Origin: Butyrivibrio sp.
GTDB lineage: Bacteria > Bacillota > Clostridia > Lachnospirales > Lachnospiraceae
NCBI RefSeq assembly: GCF_017433805.1
Contig: NZ_JAFRGN010000051.1
Coordinates: 1-32,386 of the forward strand
DNA: 32,386 bases
Direction: 5' to 3'
Shown here: piece by piece, positions 1 to 7,486 of the stretch
Position numbering within the stretch: position 1 is the stretch's first letter
How the letters are laid out: each line of letters begins with the position of its first letter
The notes under the pieces: model-generated
What the model was told of the DNA's origin: nothing
Database searches by the model: none
What the model saw: only the letters and a program-made list of their open reading frames with translations
Program-made: the position numbers and the translations under genes

Positions 1-2
1 AA

Positions 3-98
3 GCATTCGGAAGTGAAGCGCAGCGAATAATAAATGACATGAATGTCATGTCTGAGAATGCTTATATTGATCCAAACGGTTATATTAGCCATAAATAA
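3..98 (+). CDS. C-terminal fragment of an unrecognised protein
   Basis: Frame 3 is open from the window edge to a TAA at 96-98, giving about 31 residues that end in NAYIDPNGYISHK. The other two plus-strand frames stop within the first 30 bases. A strong hairpin terminator follows within a few bases, as expected for a gene end. The fragment is too short to assign a family or function. It is soluble-looking, with no hydrophobic stretch. It is called coding only because of the open frame and the terminator directly behind it. Confidence 0.5.
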   Translation, partial: AFGSEAQRIINDMNVMSENAYIDPNGYISHK

Positions 99-100
99 AA

Positions 101-140
101 TAAGGCTATACCTGGCAGAGTGCCTGGTATAGCCTTTTGT
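101..140. terminator. Bidirectional Rho-independent terminator
   Basis: An inverted repeat of about 16 bp with one mismatch, arms 102-118 and 121-136, is followed by TTTTGTG on the plus strand and preceded by AT-rich sequence that gives a U-rich tail on the minus strand. It sits between the end of the partial plus-strand gene and the stop of the minus-strand flavodoxin, so it probably serves both. Confidence 0.8.
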
Positions 141-153
141 GTCATTATAAATA

Positions 154-693
154 TTAGTGAGCCAGCATGAGCTCTTTAGCTTGTGAGCAGCATTCATTAA
201 CGAATTGGTGAGCTCTTTGCAGATCTTCTCTGGTGGGATGACTCTTGGCTGTATCAAAGATTTCCATGATCTTATCCAGCTTATAGTCATCGCATTTACC
301 TCTGTAGGATTCATATTTGGCCCTTAGAGCCTCAGGCATCTTACCTTGGCAGAAATATGATCCTAGAAAGTTAGTATCATCTGAAATCCAAACACTGGCA
401 TTTTGCTCAAGGGAAGCGTAATAGGACTTGTCATTTCCCATTCCACAGGTTCCAAACAGAGCAATATTGCGGTGATTGATGGATGAGAGTATATCTATTA
501 TTTCCAGTGTACAGGAGCCTCTGTTTGCCCAAAAACCAACAAAATACGTTTCAGCATCCATGGTGCCATTCCATGTTCGTACATCAACAATTGCTTTATC
601 CTTCTTGGAACAAGGTAAAGCCTTGTAGATTTCTTCTGCAAGTTTTTTGGTATTACCAGTTTCGCTGGCATATATAACTAGGTACTTGAGCAT
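154..693 (-). CDS. Flavodoxin family protein
   Basis: A protein of about 179 residues that should bind FMN and carry electrons in the cytoplasm. Near the N-terminus, YASETGNTKKLAEEIY is the classical phosphate-binding loop of flavodoxins (T/S-x-T-G-N-T). The later segment GFWANRGSCT and the FGTCGMG region fit the loops around the flavin ring. Length suits a flavodoxin-like domain plus a short helical C-terminal extension that is rich in Cys and Lys. The longer frame opens at GTG GTG (702), but those codons are themselves the ribosome site AGGTGG, which lies 5 nt before the ATG at 693. I therefore start at 693. It is a single-gene unit with its own promoter at 760-788. Redox partners are not evident from the neighbours. 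Related flavodoxin-like proteins act with flavin reductases, but no such partner is visible here. Confidence 0.85.
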   Translation of the reverse strand: MLKYLVIYASETGNTKKLAEEIYKALPCSKKDKAIVDVRTWNGTMDAETYFVGFWANRGSCTLEIIDILSSINHRNIALFGTCGMGNDKSYYASLEQNASVWISDDTNFLGSYFCQGKMPEALRAKYESYRGKCDDYKLDKIMEIFDTAKSHPTREDLQRAHQFVNECCSQAKELMLAH

Positions 694-759
694 AGGCACC
701 ACCTATCTTTGCGGCCTCATGGCCACAGAAAACGTTTGATAGTCGCCGCATACAAGTAC

Positions 760-788
760 ATTTTATGCTTGAACATCAGTAAATTCAA
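760..788 (-). promoter_or_regulatory. Sigma-A-type promoter of the flavodoxin gene
   Basis: Read on the minus strand: -35 TTGAAT (788-783), 17-nt spacer, -10 TAAAAT (765-760). The predicted start near 753 leaves a leader of about 60 nt, which contains a small GGCC-TCAT-GGCC hairpin (around 714-725) before the AGGTGG ribosome site. Confidence 0.65.
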
Positions 789-894
789 GAAACACGGCAT
801 TATTTATATCTAAAAAATCCATTATTCCTATGAACAAATAAGGAACTCTATAAACAAAACAGTACCAGATTGCCTTATCTTAAGGGCGGGCGAG

Positions 895-923
895 TTGATT
901 TAAACTATGGGAATGAATATAAT
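895..923 (+). promoter_or_regulatory. Sigma-A-type promoter of trkAH
   Basis: -35 TTGATT (895-900), 17-nt spacer, and a perfect -10 TATAAT (918-923). Transcription would start about 30 nt before the trkA start codon, too close to leave room for a riboswitch. Confidence 0.75.
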
Positions 924-960
924 GTAATGTGGATTTATGTGTTTATAACGGAGGACTAAT

Positions 961-2322
961 ATGCATATTCTGATTGTGGGCTGCGGCAATGTTGGACAGA
1001 CACTTACACAGCAGCTTAGCAAAGAAGGACATAATATTACAGTTATAGAAGAAAAGAGCAGTGTTCTTCAGAGTGTAGTTAATAACTATGATGTTATGGG
1101 AATAGTTGGAAATGGAGCCAGCTATTCAATTATGAAGGATGCGGGAATTGAGACTGCAGATCTTATGATCGCAGTTACAGATTCAGATGAGCTCAATCTT
1201 TTGTGCTGTCTGATAGCCAAGAAGGCAGGTAACTGCCATACTATAGCCAGAGTACGTAATCCTATATATAAAAAGGAAATCAACTTTATCAAAGAAGAAC
1301 TTGGACTTTCAATGGTCATAAACCCTGAGGAAGCTGCTGCAAATGAGGCAGAGAGACTTTTGAAATTCCCTTCCGCTACCAAGATTGAGACCTTTGCAAG
1401 AGGAAGAGCGGAGCTTGTTAAATTTGTCATTGATGAGAACTCAAGACTCTGCAACAAGGCACTTAAGGATATTCCTGCAGATCTTCGTAAACAGGTGCTT
1501 ATTTCCATTGTTAACAGAGGAAATGAAGTATTTATCCCAGATGGTAACACAGTTCTTCATGCAGGAGATGAGGCTACTGTATTTGCTTCCAGCAGGAATA
1601 CAGTTAATTTCTTCAAAAAATTAGGACTTCCTACAGCCAAGGTTCATTCAACAATGATCATTGGTGGAGGAGAAACAGCCTTTTACCTTGCTCAGAACCT
1701 TCTTTCTCTGGGAATTAAGGTCACAATATTTGAAAGAGATCCAGTAAGGTGCAAGGAGTTGTCAGAGCTTTTACCACAGGCTCTTATTATCTGCGGAGAT
1801 GGAACTGACAAGGATATGCTCCTGGAGGAAGGCGTTACAAGCGTAGAATCCTTTGTATCGCTCACTAACCTTGATGAAGAGAATATCATGCTGTCAATGT
1901 ATGTTAAGAGCATTAATCCTAAGGCCAAGCTTATTACTAAGGTACACAGGGTTAATTATGGCGATATCATTGGCTCACTGAATATCGGAAGTATCATTTA
2001 TCCCAAGAATATTACTGCGGACAGAATCGTTCAGTTTGTAAGAGGAATGTCTGCATCCAAGGATAGCAATATTGAGACACTGTACAAGCTTAATGATGAC
2101 AGAGTTGAGGCACTAGAGTTTATCGTTCGTGGCGGTAGCCCTGTTATAGGAGTGCCTCTTGCACAGCTCAACCTCAAGAAGGGAATTCTTATTGCTTGTA
2201 TCAACCATTATGGCGATATCATTTCTCCAAGTGGTGATAGTGTTATCCGAGACAGAGACACTGTAATTGTAGTTACTACAAGAACAGGATTAAAAGATAT
2301 AAGTGATATATTGGAGAATTGA
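961..2322 (+). CDS. trkA: Trk potassium uptake regulatory subunit TrkA
   Basis: A 453-residue cytoplasmic gating subunit of a Trk/Ktr-type K+ transporter. It has two tandem RCK units, each with a Rossmann NAD(H)-binding fold and a C-terminal RCK_C domain. The first begins at the N-terminus with GCGNVG (residues 7-12) and an acidic strand end VIEE. The second has IIGGGETA (about 233-240) with strand end FERD. RCK_C regions follow each (about 145-215 and 370-450). Length is normal for TrkA. A strong ribosome site GGAGG precedes the ATG by 6 nt. The stop is 3 nt before the trkH start, so expression of the pair is coupled. The first Rossmann motif is intact. The second (GGGETA) is less canonical, as is common in TrkA. 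Confidence 0.95.
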   Translation: MHILIVGCGNVGQTLTQQLSKEGHNITVIEEKSSVLQSVVNNYDVMGIVGNGASYSIMKDAGIETADLMIAVTDSDELNLLCCLIAKKAGNCHTIARVRNPIYKKEINFIKEELGLSMVINPEEAAANEAERLLKFPSATKIETFARGRAELVKFVIDENSRLCNKALKDIPADLRKQVLISIVNRGNEVFIPDGNTVLHAGDEATVFASSRNTVNFFKKLGLPTAKVHSTMIIGGGETAFYLAQNLLSLGIKVTIFERDPVRCKELSELLPQALIICGDGTDKDMLLEEGVTSVESFVSLTNLDEENIMLSMYVKSINPKAKLITKVHRVNYGDIIGSLNIGSIIYPKNITADRIVQFVRGMSASKDSNIETLYKLNDDRVEALEFIVRGGSPVIGVPLAQLNLKKGILIACINHYGDIISPSGDSVIRDRDTVIVVTTRTGLKDISDILEN

Positions 2323-2325
2323 TAA

Positions 2326-3771
2326 ATGAATTACTCGATGATCAGATACGTTCTGTTTAGACTGTTAAGGGTAATGGGAGCGCTTTTTTCATTGCCTCTT
2401 ATAGTTGCTCTGATATACAAGGAGTATGACAGCGCTATTTCTTTTTTGATACTTGCTGTTGCGTGCTTTGTTGTTGGAGCAATCTTTACTATCAAAAAGC
2501 CTACAAATAAGGTTATTTACGCCAAAGAGGGATTCGCTATAACTGCTGTGGCATGGATTGCGGTCAGTATGATGGGCGCGGTTCCTTTTGTGATAACAGG
2601 AACAATTCCGAATTATATTGATGCTCTTTTTGAAACTGTATCAGGCTTTACCACAACTGGAGGCAGTATCCTCACAAGTGTGGATAATATCGAGAAGAGT
2701 GTACAGTTCTGGAGAACCTTTACTCACTGGATTGGTGGTATGGGAGTGCTTGTTTTCCTCCTGGCTGTTGTTCCAATGGCAGATGGATACAGCATGCATC
2801 TTATGAGAGCTGAGTCTCCTGGTCCAGTTGTTGGTAAGATTGTTCCCAAGGTAAAAGATACAGCTAAGATTTTGTACATTATTTATTTTGGAATCACTGT
2901 TGCAGAGATCCTTTGTCTTATTATTTCTGGAATGCCAGTATATGATGCGATCACAATCTCTTTTTCCACAGTAGGAACTGGAGGCTTTGCAGTTCGTGAC
3001 ACAGGAATGATGGGATATTCACTTGTGAGCCAGGCTATTATCATCGTGTTCATGGCTCTTTGCGGAATTAACTTTACGGTTTACTATTTCCTTCTCAACA
3101 AAAAGCCCAAGGAGGCTTTTGCTATTGATGAAGTGAAGTTCTATATTGTTACTATGCTTGCAGCAGCAACTGTTATAGCTGTTAATGTTTATAGAAGCGG
3201 ATGTGTTACAGATCCAGGGCTTGCGTTCCATCATTCACTGTTTTCTGTGGCTTCCATCATGACAACTACAGGTTTCTGTACACTTGATTTTGATACCTGG
3301 CCAATGCTGTCCAAATTGATCCTGGTGGTACTGTCACTTATCGGAGCCTGCGCTGGTTCAACTGGTGGTGGATTTAAGTTCTCTAGAGCGCTGATCGTAA
3401 TCAGAAATGCCAGAAATGAGCTTAATTTCATAGTCCATCCTAAGGCTGTTAAAAGAGTATACATGGATGGCCATTCCGTAGAGGGAACAACAGTTAAGTC
3501 TGTTACTGCATACCTTGGTATTTATGTAATTACTTTTATCGCTTCAACACTTGTAGTGTCTTTGGATAATTTTGATTTCCAGACTACAGTCACATCTGTT
3601 GTTGCTACACTTAATAACATAGGACCTGGTCTTGGAATGGTTGGACCAACTGGCAATTATTCAGAGTTTTCATATCTTTCCAAGCTTATACTGATGTTTG
3701 ATATGTTGGCTGGAAGACTGGAACTTCTGCCTATTTTCATTATTTTAAAGCCTAAGACCTGGAAGAGATAA
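2326..3771 (+). CDS. trkH: Trk potassium uptake channel subunit TrkH
   Basis: A 481-residue polytopic membrane protein, the K+-conducting subunit that pairs with TrkA. Four pore-loop repeats with filter glycines are visible: SGFTTTGGS, STVGTGGF, IMTTTGFCT and LNNIGPGLG, each flanked by hydrophobic helices. This is the M1-P-M2 x4 design of the SKT superfamily. The C-terminus (LLPIFIILKPKTWKR) is typical of TrkH. Its ribosome site GGAG lies inside the end of trkA, so translation is probably coupled. I see no convincing terminator after the gene, only AT-rich sequence. Confidence 0.95.
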   Translation: MNYSMIRYVLFRLLRVMGALFSLPLIVALIYKEYDSAISFLILAVACFVVGAIFTIKKPTNKVIYAKEGFAITAVAWIAVSMMGAVPFVITGTIPNYIDALFETVSGFTTTGGSILTSVDNIEKSVQFWRTFTHWIGGMGVLVFLLAVVPMADGYSMHLMRAESPGPVVGKIVPKVKDTAKILYIIYFGITVAEILCLIISGMPVYDAITISFSTVGTGGFAVRDTGMMGYSLVSQAIIIVFMALCGINFTVYYFLLNKKPKEAFAIDEVKFYIVTMLAAATVIAVNVYRSGCVTDPGLAFHHSLFSVASIMTTTGFCTLDFDTWPMLSKLILVVLSLIGACAGSTGGGFKFSRALIVIRNARNELNFIVHPKAVKRVYMDGHSVEGTTVKSVTAYLGIYVITFIASTLVVSLDNFDFQTTVTSVVATLNNIGPGLGMVGPTGNYSEFSYLSKLILMFDMLAGRLELLPIFIILKPKTWKR

Positions 3772-3840
3772 TACGTAAAAGCAATAAAAACCTGGCTGTA
3801 ATAAATCTAAAATTTTTATAAACAAATATAAAATTTATTA

Positions 3841-3868
3841 TTGCTAATTGTGTCCAAAGTGTGATAAT
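3841..3868 (+). promoter_or_regulatory. Probable extended -10 promoter
   Basis: -35-like TTGCTA (3841-3846), 16-nt spacer, and -10 GATAAT (3863-3868) preceded by TG plus one base, the extended -10 form. It would start transcription about 40 nt before the small exported protein gene at 3915. Confidence 0.5.
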
Positions 3869-3914
3869 ATTTAGTAGGTTTTGTGAAGAAAGATTTATTT
3901 AATAGGTGATTTAT

Positions 3915-4505
3915 ATGAAGAATACGAGGAAATGGGTTATTGCATTCCTTGTTTCTGTACTTTTTATATGCACATTTGTAGTTGGCTCAGCTGCGTTCTC
4001 TAGAAATAGTTCCAGTGGAAATATGGACATGGATGACTCTGTTCGTTCTGATGCAGTATTTACACTTAACGGATATCTGGGATTAGATGATAGCAGTAAT
4101 GCCAGCGGCGGAGAGGCGAGTGTTGCCAACCAGGAAACAGCTAATGGTGTTGGCAGACTTACTCAGAGAGTTACAATAGTAAGCGACGGTAATGTCCTTC
4201 CTATAAGCGGTACAGTAACCAAGATGCAGGATGCATTTTATCCAGGTACATATGTAGTTAAATTTAGTAATAAGGCTCTTCTGACAGCTGACGCTACTAT
4301 CAAGGTCAGAATCGATGTAGCCAAGGATGAGCAGGTATATATTCTTACCGGCAATAAGGACACAGGATACACTCAGATAGATGTAGTCACAGCAGATTCT
4401 GATAACTGTATTTCATTCGATACAGACGTCATTCAGGACTACACAATCTCCAAGACAGACATCATGAGTGCACAGGCTGCAATGGCCAACGTAATGACAA
4501 ACTAA
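3915..4505 (+). CDS. Small exported protein of unknown function
   Basis: A 196-residue protein I do not recognise. The N-terminus is a typical Sec signal: MKNTRKW, a hydrophobic core of about 17 residues (VIAFLVSVLFICTFVVG), then SAAFS, where signal peptidase I could cut. There is no lipobox Cys at the cut region. The mature part is acidic, with a low-complexity Ser/Asn/Gly stretch (about 45-75). It is followed by a probable beta-rich domain containing VTIVSDGNVLPISGTVT and KVRIDVAKDEQVYILTG. The frame is open from a GTG at 3906, but AGGTG lies 7 nt before the ATG at 3915, so the ATG is chosen. It is monocistronic between its own promoter and terminator, and directly precedes palindromic element A. 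A cell-wall or surface role is a guess. Confidence 0.75.
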   Translation: MKNTRKWVIAFLVSVLFICTFVVGSAAFSRNSSSGNMDMDDSVRSDAVFTLNGYLGLDDSSNASGGEASVANQETANGVGRLTQRVTIVSDGNVLPISGTVTKMQDAFYPGTYVVKFSNKALLTADATIKVRIDVAKDEQVYILTGNKDTGYTQIDVVTADSDNCISFDTDVIQDYTISKTDIMSAQAAMANVMTN

Positions 4506-4530
4506 AAGAGCGACTAAGTCGCTCTTTTTC
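4505..4530 (+). terminator. Rho-independent terminator
   Basis: The hairpin AAAGAGCGAC-TAA-GTCGCTCTTTTT directly follows the stop codon of the small exported protein and ends in a T run. Confidence 0.85.
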
Positions 4531-4551
4531 TATGCCCAAAACGTATGGCCC

Positions 4552-5249
4552 CGCTGCCGCCATTTACATCATAACCCCTTCCCCCGCCCCGCGCCACAGG
4601 GCCTCTGCTCGTTCATAAAGATTTTTTCGTCGCCTCCAGTTTCGGATATTCATGGCCTTCGGAAAGCGGCTAAGAATTCTACGGGGCAAAACTCGCACCC
4701 TTAGCAGTCGTAGCCGATCCATCCAATTTTCCACGGCGAGTCTTAGATGGCAAATGCGATTTTCTAATGTTTCCATGGCAGCTTTTCCTGCGCATGCGAA
4801 ACGATGTCTGAAGCAGGACGGAGAAAACTGTATATTTTTGAAAAAGCCATACGGTGCGTAGCACCTATTAAAAAGGAGAAATCAACTTCTTCAAGCTAGC
4901 TTGGAAGATTGATTTCTCCTTTTATATACGCTCGCTTTGCGAGCTATGGCATTTTCATTTATTTATCTCAATTCCGTCCTGCGAGTTGCAGTTGAGCATG
5001 CGTATTAAAAGAAAAGCTGCGGAAACATCTGAGAAAATCTGCATTTGTCAGTGACGAGCAAGGGGAATTGGTGGGAGGTGAAAGGCTGCCTTGGGTGCTC
5101 AGACATGTTGCCCCGAAGCAGAATTCTTATTGCCGCTTCCCAAAGGCTCATGAATATATCCTCACTTACACAGACGAAAAAATCTTCATTGAACATCGCC
5201 ATGCCCTGTGGTGTGGGGCGGGAGGCCTGAGACGAGAATGGTGGTAGCG
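4552..5249. repeat. Large palindromic non-coding element, copy A
   Basis: About 700 bp forming one long imperfect inverted repeat centred on AAGCTAGCTT (4893-4902). Outermost ends pair (CGCTGCCGCCATT at 4552-4564 with AATGGTGGTAGCG at 5237-5249). Next come GC-rich blocks (4583-4602 with 5203-5222, 18 of 20), then AGATTTTTTCGTC (4619-4631 with 5173-5185), then AGAATTCT (GAATTC at 4674 and 5121) and GCAGGACGGA-type blocks. The innermost part is a perfect 15-bp stem (4871-4885 with 4909-4923). Each arm also has a side hairpin: GGTGC-GTA-GCACC (4853-4865) and GCTCGC-TTT-GCGAGC (4930-4944). Between the conserved blocks the two arms (type I left, type II right) are clearly diverged. Short frames inside are not preserved between the arms. 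The right end stops 1 bp before the traX stop codon. A second copy lies at 24343-25063, inverted. Confidence 0.9.
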
Positions 5250-5250
5250 A

Positions 5251-6060
5251 TTAGCCCCAGATGAGGCATCTGATGATGTAGATGAGGGTCAGGTGGACTG
5301 GGTAGAATACGTAGAAGAAGTATTTGAGGTTTCCGAGGTTACGGCCTCTTTTGTGGCTGTAGAGAGCCATGAGGATGAAGCCTGGGAAAGCCCAATATTC
5401 TATGCCGAGCTGGGAGATGAAGAAGTAGCCAGCAAGGATACGTATGAATTCATATTTACGAAGTAAGTAGAAGATGAGGATGAGAACTACGCCCCAAACG
5501 TCATAGTCTGAATTGATCTTGTAAGCTATGCCACAGCCCAGTAATGCGATTACTATATAGGCAAGCCATGATATCACAATGTGAAGGTTCTTTTCCTTGC
5601 AGAAGCTATATGCTACATCCATTCCCCAGATTACCAGAAGACCTAACAGAAGAGTGAAATAAACATTGCACTGATCCATCAAGAGATAACTGTTGGCCTC
5701 AAGTGCTTCTACGATGTTAATGTTAAAGATCTCTTCTTCGGAAAAGAATATAAGATCAAAAGGAATTTCTGAGATAATACCAAAAAGAAGCAGACTAAGA
5801 GCGTATCTTAGCCTGCTTCTGGTGTGCATGAAGCCTTCTACGAGAAGAAAACAGAATATAGGAAAAGCTGTTCTGCCTACTCCTCTCAGAAACATATAAA
5901 TAAAATTAAGCTGGTCAATTGTGAGATCGCCAGTATACAGTCCACTACGAACTACAGGAAACATGATACCTGCTGTAATGTGATCAATCAGCATAGTTAT
6001 GCAAGCAATTATTTTAAGAGTGTTGCCGTTGATTTTCTGAAATCTGCTTAATTCTGACAT
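5251..6060 (-). CDS. TraX family membrane protein
   Basis: A 269-residue polytopic inner-membrane protein. The N-terminus (NGNTLKIIACITMLIDHITAG) is the TraX family signature, with an Asp-His pair near the end of helix 1. About seven to eight hydrophobic helices follow, with basic loops. TraX of plasmid F acetylates the N-terminus of pilin. Chromosomal Firmicute homologues are distant members of the acyltransferase-like family with unproven substrates, so acetylation is only inferred. The ATG at 6060 has a weak ribosome site (GTGAG). The gene lies 45 nt downstream of the DUF3048 lipoprotein gene in the same direction and may be read from its promoter. The stop codon (TAA, minus strand) abuts palindromic element A. 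Confidence 0.85.
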   Translation of the reverse strand: MSELSRFQKINGNTLKIIACITMLIDHITAGIMFPVVRSGLYTGDLTIDQLNFIYMFLRGVGRTAFPIFCFLLVEGFMHTRSRLRYALSLLLFGIISEIPFDLIFFSEEEIFNINIVEALEANSYLLMDQCNVYFTLLLGLLVIWGMDVAYSFCKEKNLHIVISWLAYIVIALLGCGIAYKINSDYDVWGVVLILIFYLLRKYEFIRILAGYFFISQLGIEYWAFPGFILMALYSHKRGRNLGNLKYFFYVFYPVHLTLIYIIRCLIWG

Positions 6061-6105
6061 GTTAGTCTCACGCTTATAAATATTTTTGTATCTTAGTTAT
6101 AGTAA

Positions 6106-7251
6106 TTACTGAAGTGTAATGTTATCCCAAGTATCTGAAGGAATAAGTGAGATATAAGTCTTACCTGTGTTAAGAACAAGCTCCTGACCCTGGTCATCGT
6201 AATACTTGGTAACGCCTGTCTCGCTTGTCTTGGACCACATGATAATCTTAGCTTCGCCATTTGTGAGGTACCATCCGATCTGACCATCGCTGATGCAGTT
6301 GTAAATGAGGTAGCCGTTCTCGTCGAGCTGGTTGAAGCTGCAGTTCTGAAGGATTACATTCTTGAAGCTAAGAGGTGCTCCGTCCTCAGCATCTTCGTGT
6401 CTCTCACCGTACTCGTAGTACTCATATTCATTAGTCTCGCTGTTGTAAACAAGCTGAGAAGAATTATGTGTGAATGGAAGAGTAACAATTGTTCCAGGAT
6501 ATGTGTTGGAGTACTTGTCTGAAAGCTTATACTCTTTGCCATATTCAATGAAATTGAAGTGGCTGCCTGGGTTAGCATACTCATTGTATGTAGCTGAAAT
6601 GTTGAACTTCTCGATATCTGACTCAAGGTCACCAGGTAAGATGTACTCTGTGAACTCTCTTGCCTTACCGTTGTTTACTCTTGAGAAATAACCTGAAAGG
6701 TGGTCAGCTGCCCAAGGGTTAGCAAAATATACATCGTTGTGGTAAGGTCCACCGTCGTGGCAAAGGATTGCGTTCCACTCTGAAGCAAGAATGATGTTGG
6801 TAGGACGTGTACTTCTGATACTACCGAGCTGCTCAATGCTGCCCCAATCCTTAACAATGCACATAAGACGAGTGATTCTGTCGTTCTTGGTGCTGTTCAT
6901 AAGCTCATATACAACGTCTGCTTCTGATGTTCCGTAGTGAGGAAGAGCTGTGATCTCATTATCTACCATAGCTGCGATAGGACGCTGATCTTTGATCTCT
7001 TCGCTGATAGGCTCACCAGTAAGTTCGCTGAAGTACATTCCCTCTGGAAGTACGTAAGGTTCATCTGATGCAACTTCCTCTGTAGCTGCTTCTCCAGCAT
7101 TGTCTGTTGTCTCAGTGTTGATTGGTTCAAAAGAAACTCCTGTAGAAGTCTCTTCGCCGGCATCTTCTGCGCCGCAGGCTGCCATTGAAAGCACCATTAC
7201 TGAGCACAGCATAGCTGCAACAACTTTTTTTCCATATGTTCTAATATGCAT
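6106..7251 (-). CDS. DUF3048 domain lipoprotein (YerB-like)
   Basis: A 381-residue lipoprotein. The N-terminus is basic (MHIRTYGKK), then a hydrophobic stretch and lipobox LSMAAC, with the lipidated Cys at about residue 26. An acidic, Glu/Thr-rich linker (about 27-65) leads into the DUF3048 domain: RPIAAMVDN, the ADVVYELM segment, IGSIRSTRPTNIILASEW-like sequence and ILCHDGGPYHND. This is the pattern of YerB-type proteins, whose biochemical role is not established. A C-terminal part follows (about 280-381), ending in a run that includes VILQNCSFNQLDENGYL and YYDDQGQELVLNTGKT. The ribosome site AAGGAG lies 9 nt before the ATG. It is transcribed divergently from feoAB, with traX 45 nt downstream. 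It acts on the outer face of the membrane. Confidence 0.88.
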   Translation of the reverse strand: MHIRTYGKKVVAAMLCSVMVLSMAACGAEDAGEETSTGVSFEPINTETTDNAGEAATEEVASDEPYVLPEGMYFSELTGEPISEEIKDQRPIAAMVDNEITALPHYGTSEADVVYELMNSTKNDRITRLMCIVKDWGSIEQLGSIRSTRPTNIILASEWNAILCHDGGPYHNDVYFANPWAADHLSGYFSRVNNGKAREFTEYILPGDLESDIEKFNISATYNEYANPGSHFNFIEYGKEYKLSDKYSNTYPGTIVTLPFTHNSSQLVYNSETNEYEYYEYGERHEDAEDGAPLSFKNVILQNCSFNQLDENGYLIYNCISDGQIGWYLTNGEAKIIMWSKTSETGVTKYYDDQGQELVLNTGKTYISLIPSDTWDNITLQ

Positions 7252-7335
7252 TACTTGTAATCTCCTTATTTAGTAAAACAAAATATACCTATCAAAATCG
7301 CATAGTGAAGCAATTTTAAATCATAGGTAATCTCT

Positions 7336-7364
7336 ATTTTAACAAAATAATAAAAATTGAGCAA
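7336..7364 (-). promoter_or_regulatory. Sigma-A-type promoter of the DUF3048-traX unit
   Basis: Minus strand: -35 TTGCTC (7364-7359), 17-nt spacer, -10 TAAAAT (7341-7336). The start near 7329 leaves an AT-rich leader of about 78 nt. I did not find an equally clear promoter for the divergent feoAB gene in the same intergenic region (7252-7486). Confidence 0.6.
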
Positions 7365-7486
7365 CCCATGAATAGGCAGTTGCACATAACTAACAAATTT
7401 ACATTTTATTTTCCTGGTAAAAAGAGTAGTATATATTTATAAATGAGAAAAATTATTCTTAAGGTTTTATACATAAGGAGTTTCAA

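Noticed and set aside
4564-4776. Short frames of about 60-70 codons shared by the two palindromic elements (for example METLE...RICHLRLAVENW on one strand, MAFGKRLRILR on the other)
   Set aside because: They are shared because the type I arms are almost identical DNA. They lack ribosome sites, overlap one another on opposite strands, are broken by single-base indels in the homologous type II arm, and differences between copies change residues freely.
4548-5258. GCCCC direct repeat flanking element A as a possible target-site duplication
   Set aside because: It is only 5 bp, is not placed exactly at the paired ends, and has no counterpart at element B.
7287-7328. Inverted repeat ACCTAT/ATAGGT in the leader of the DUF3048 gene as a regulatory RNA structure
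   Set aside because: It is a 6-7 bp stem with an irregular AT-rich interior. It matches no riboswitch class I know and is weak enough to be chance.
7444-7458. Fur-box-like sequence TGAGAAA-A-ATTATTC upstream of feoAB
   Set aside because: It matches a 7-1-7 consensus at only about 5 of 7 positions per half in AT-rich DNA where chance matches are common. Iron regulation is plausible but not shown.
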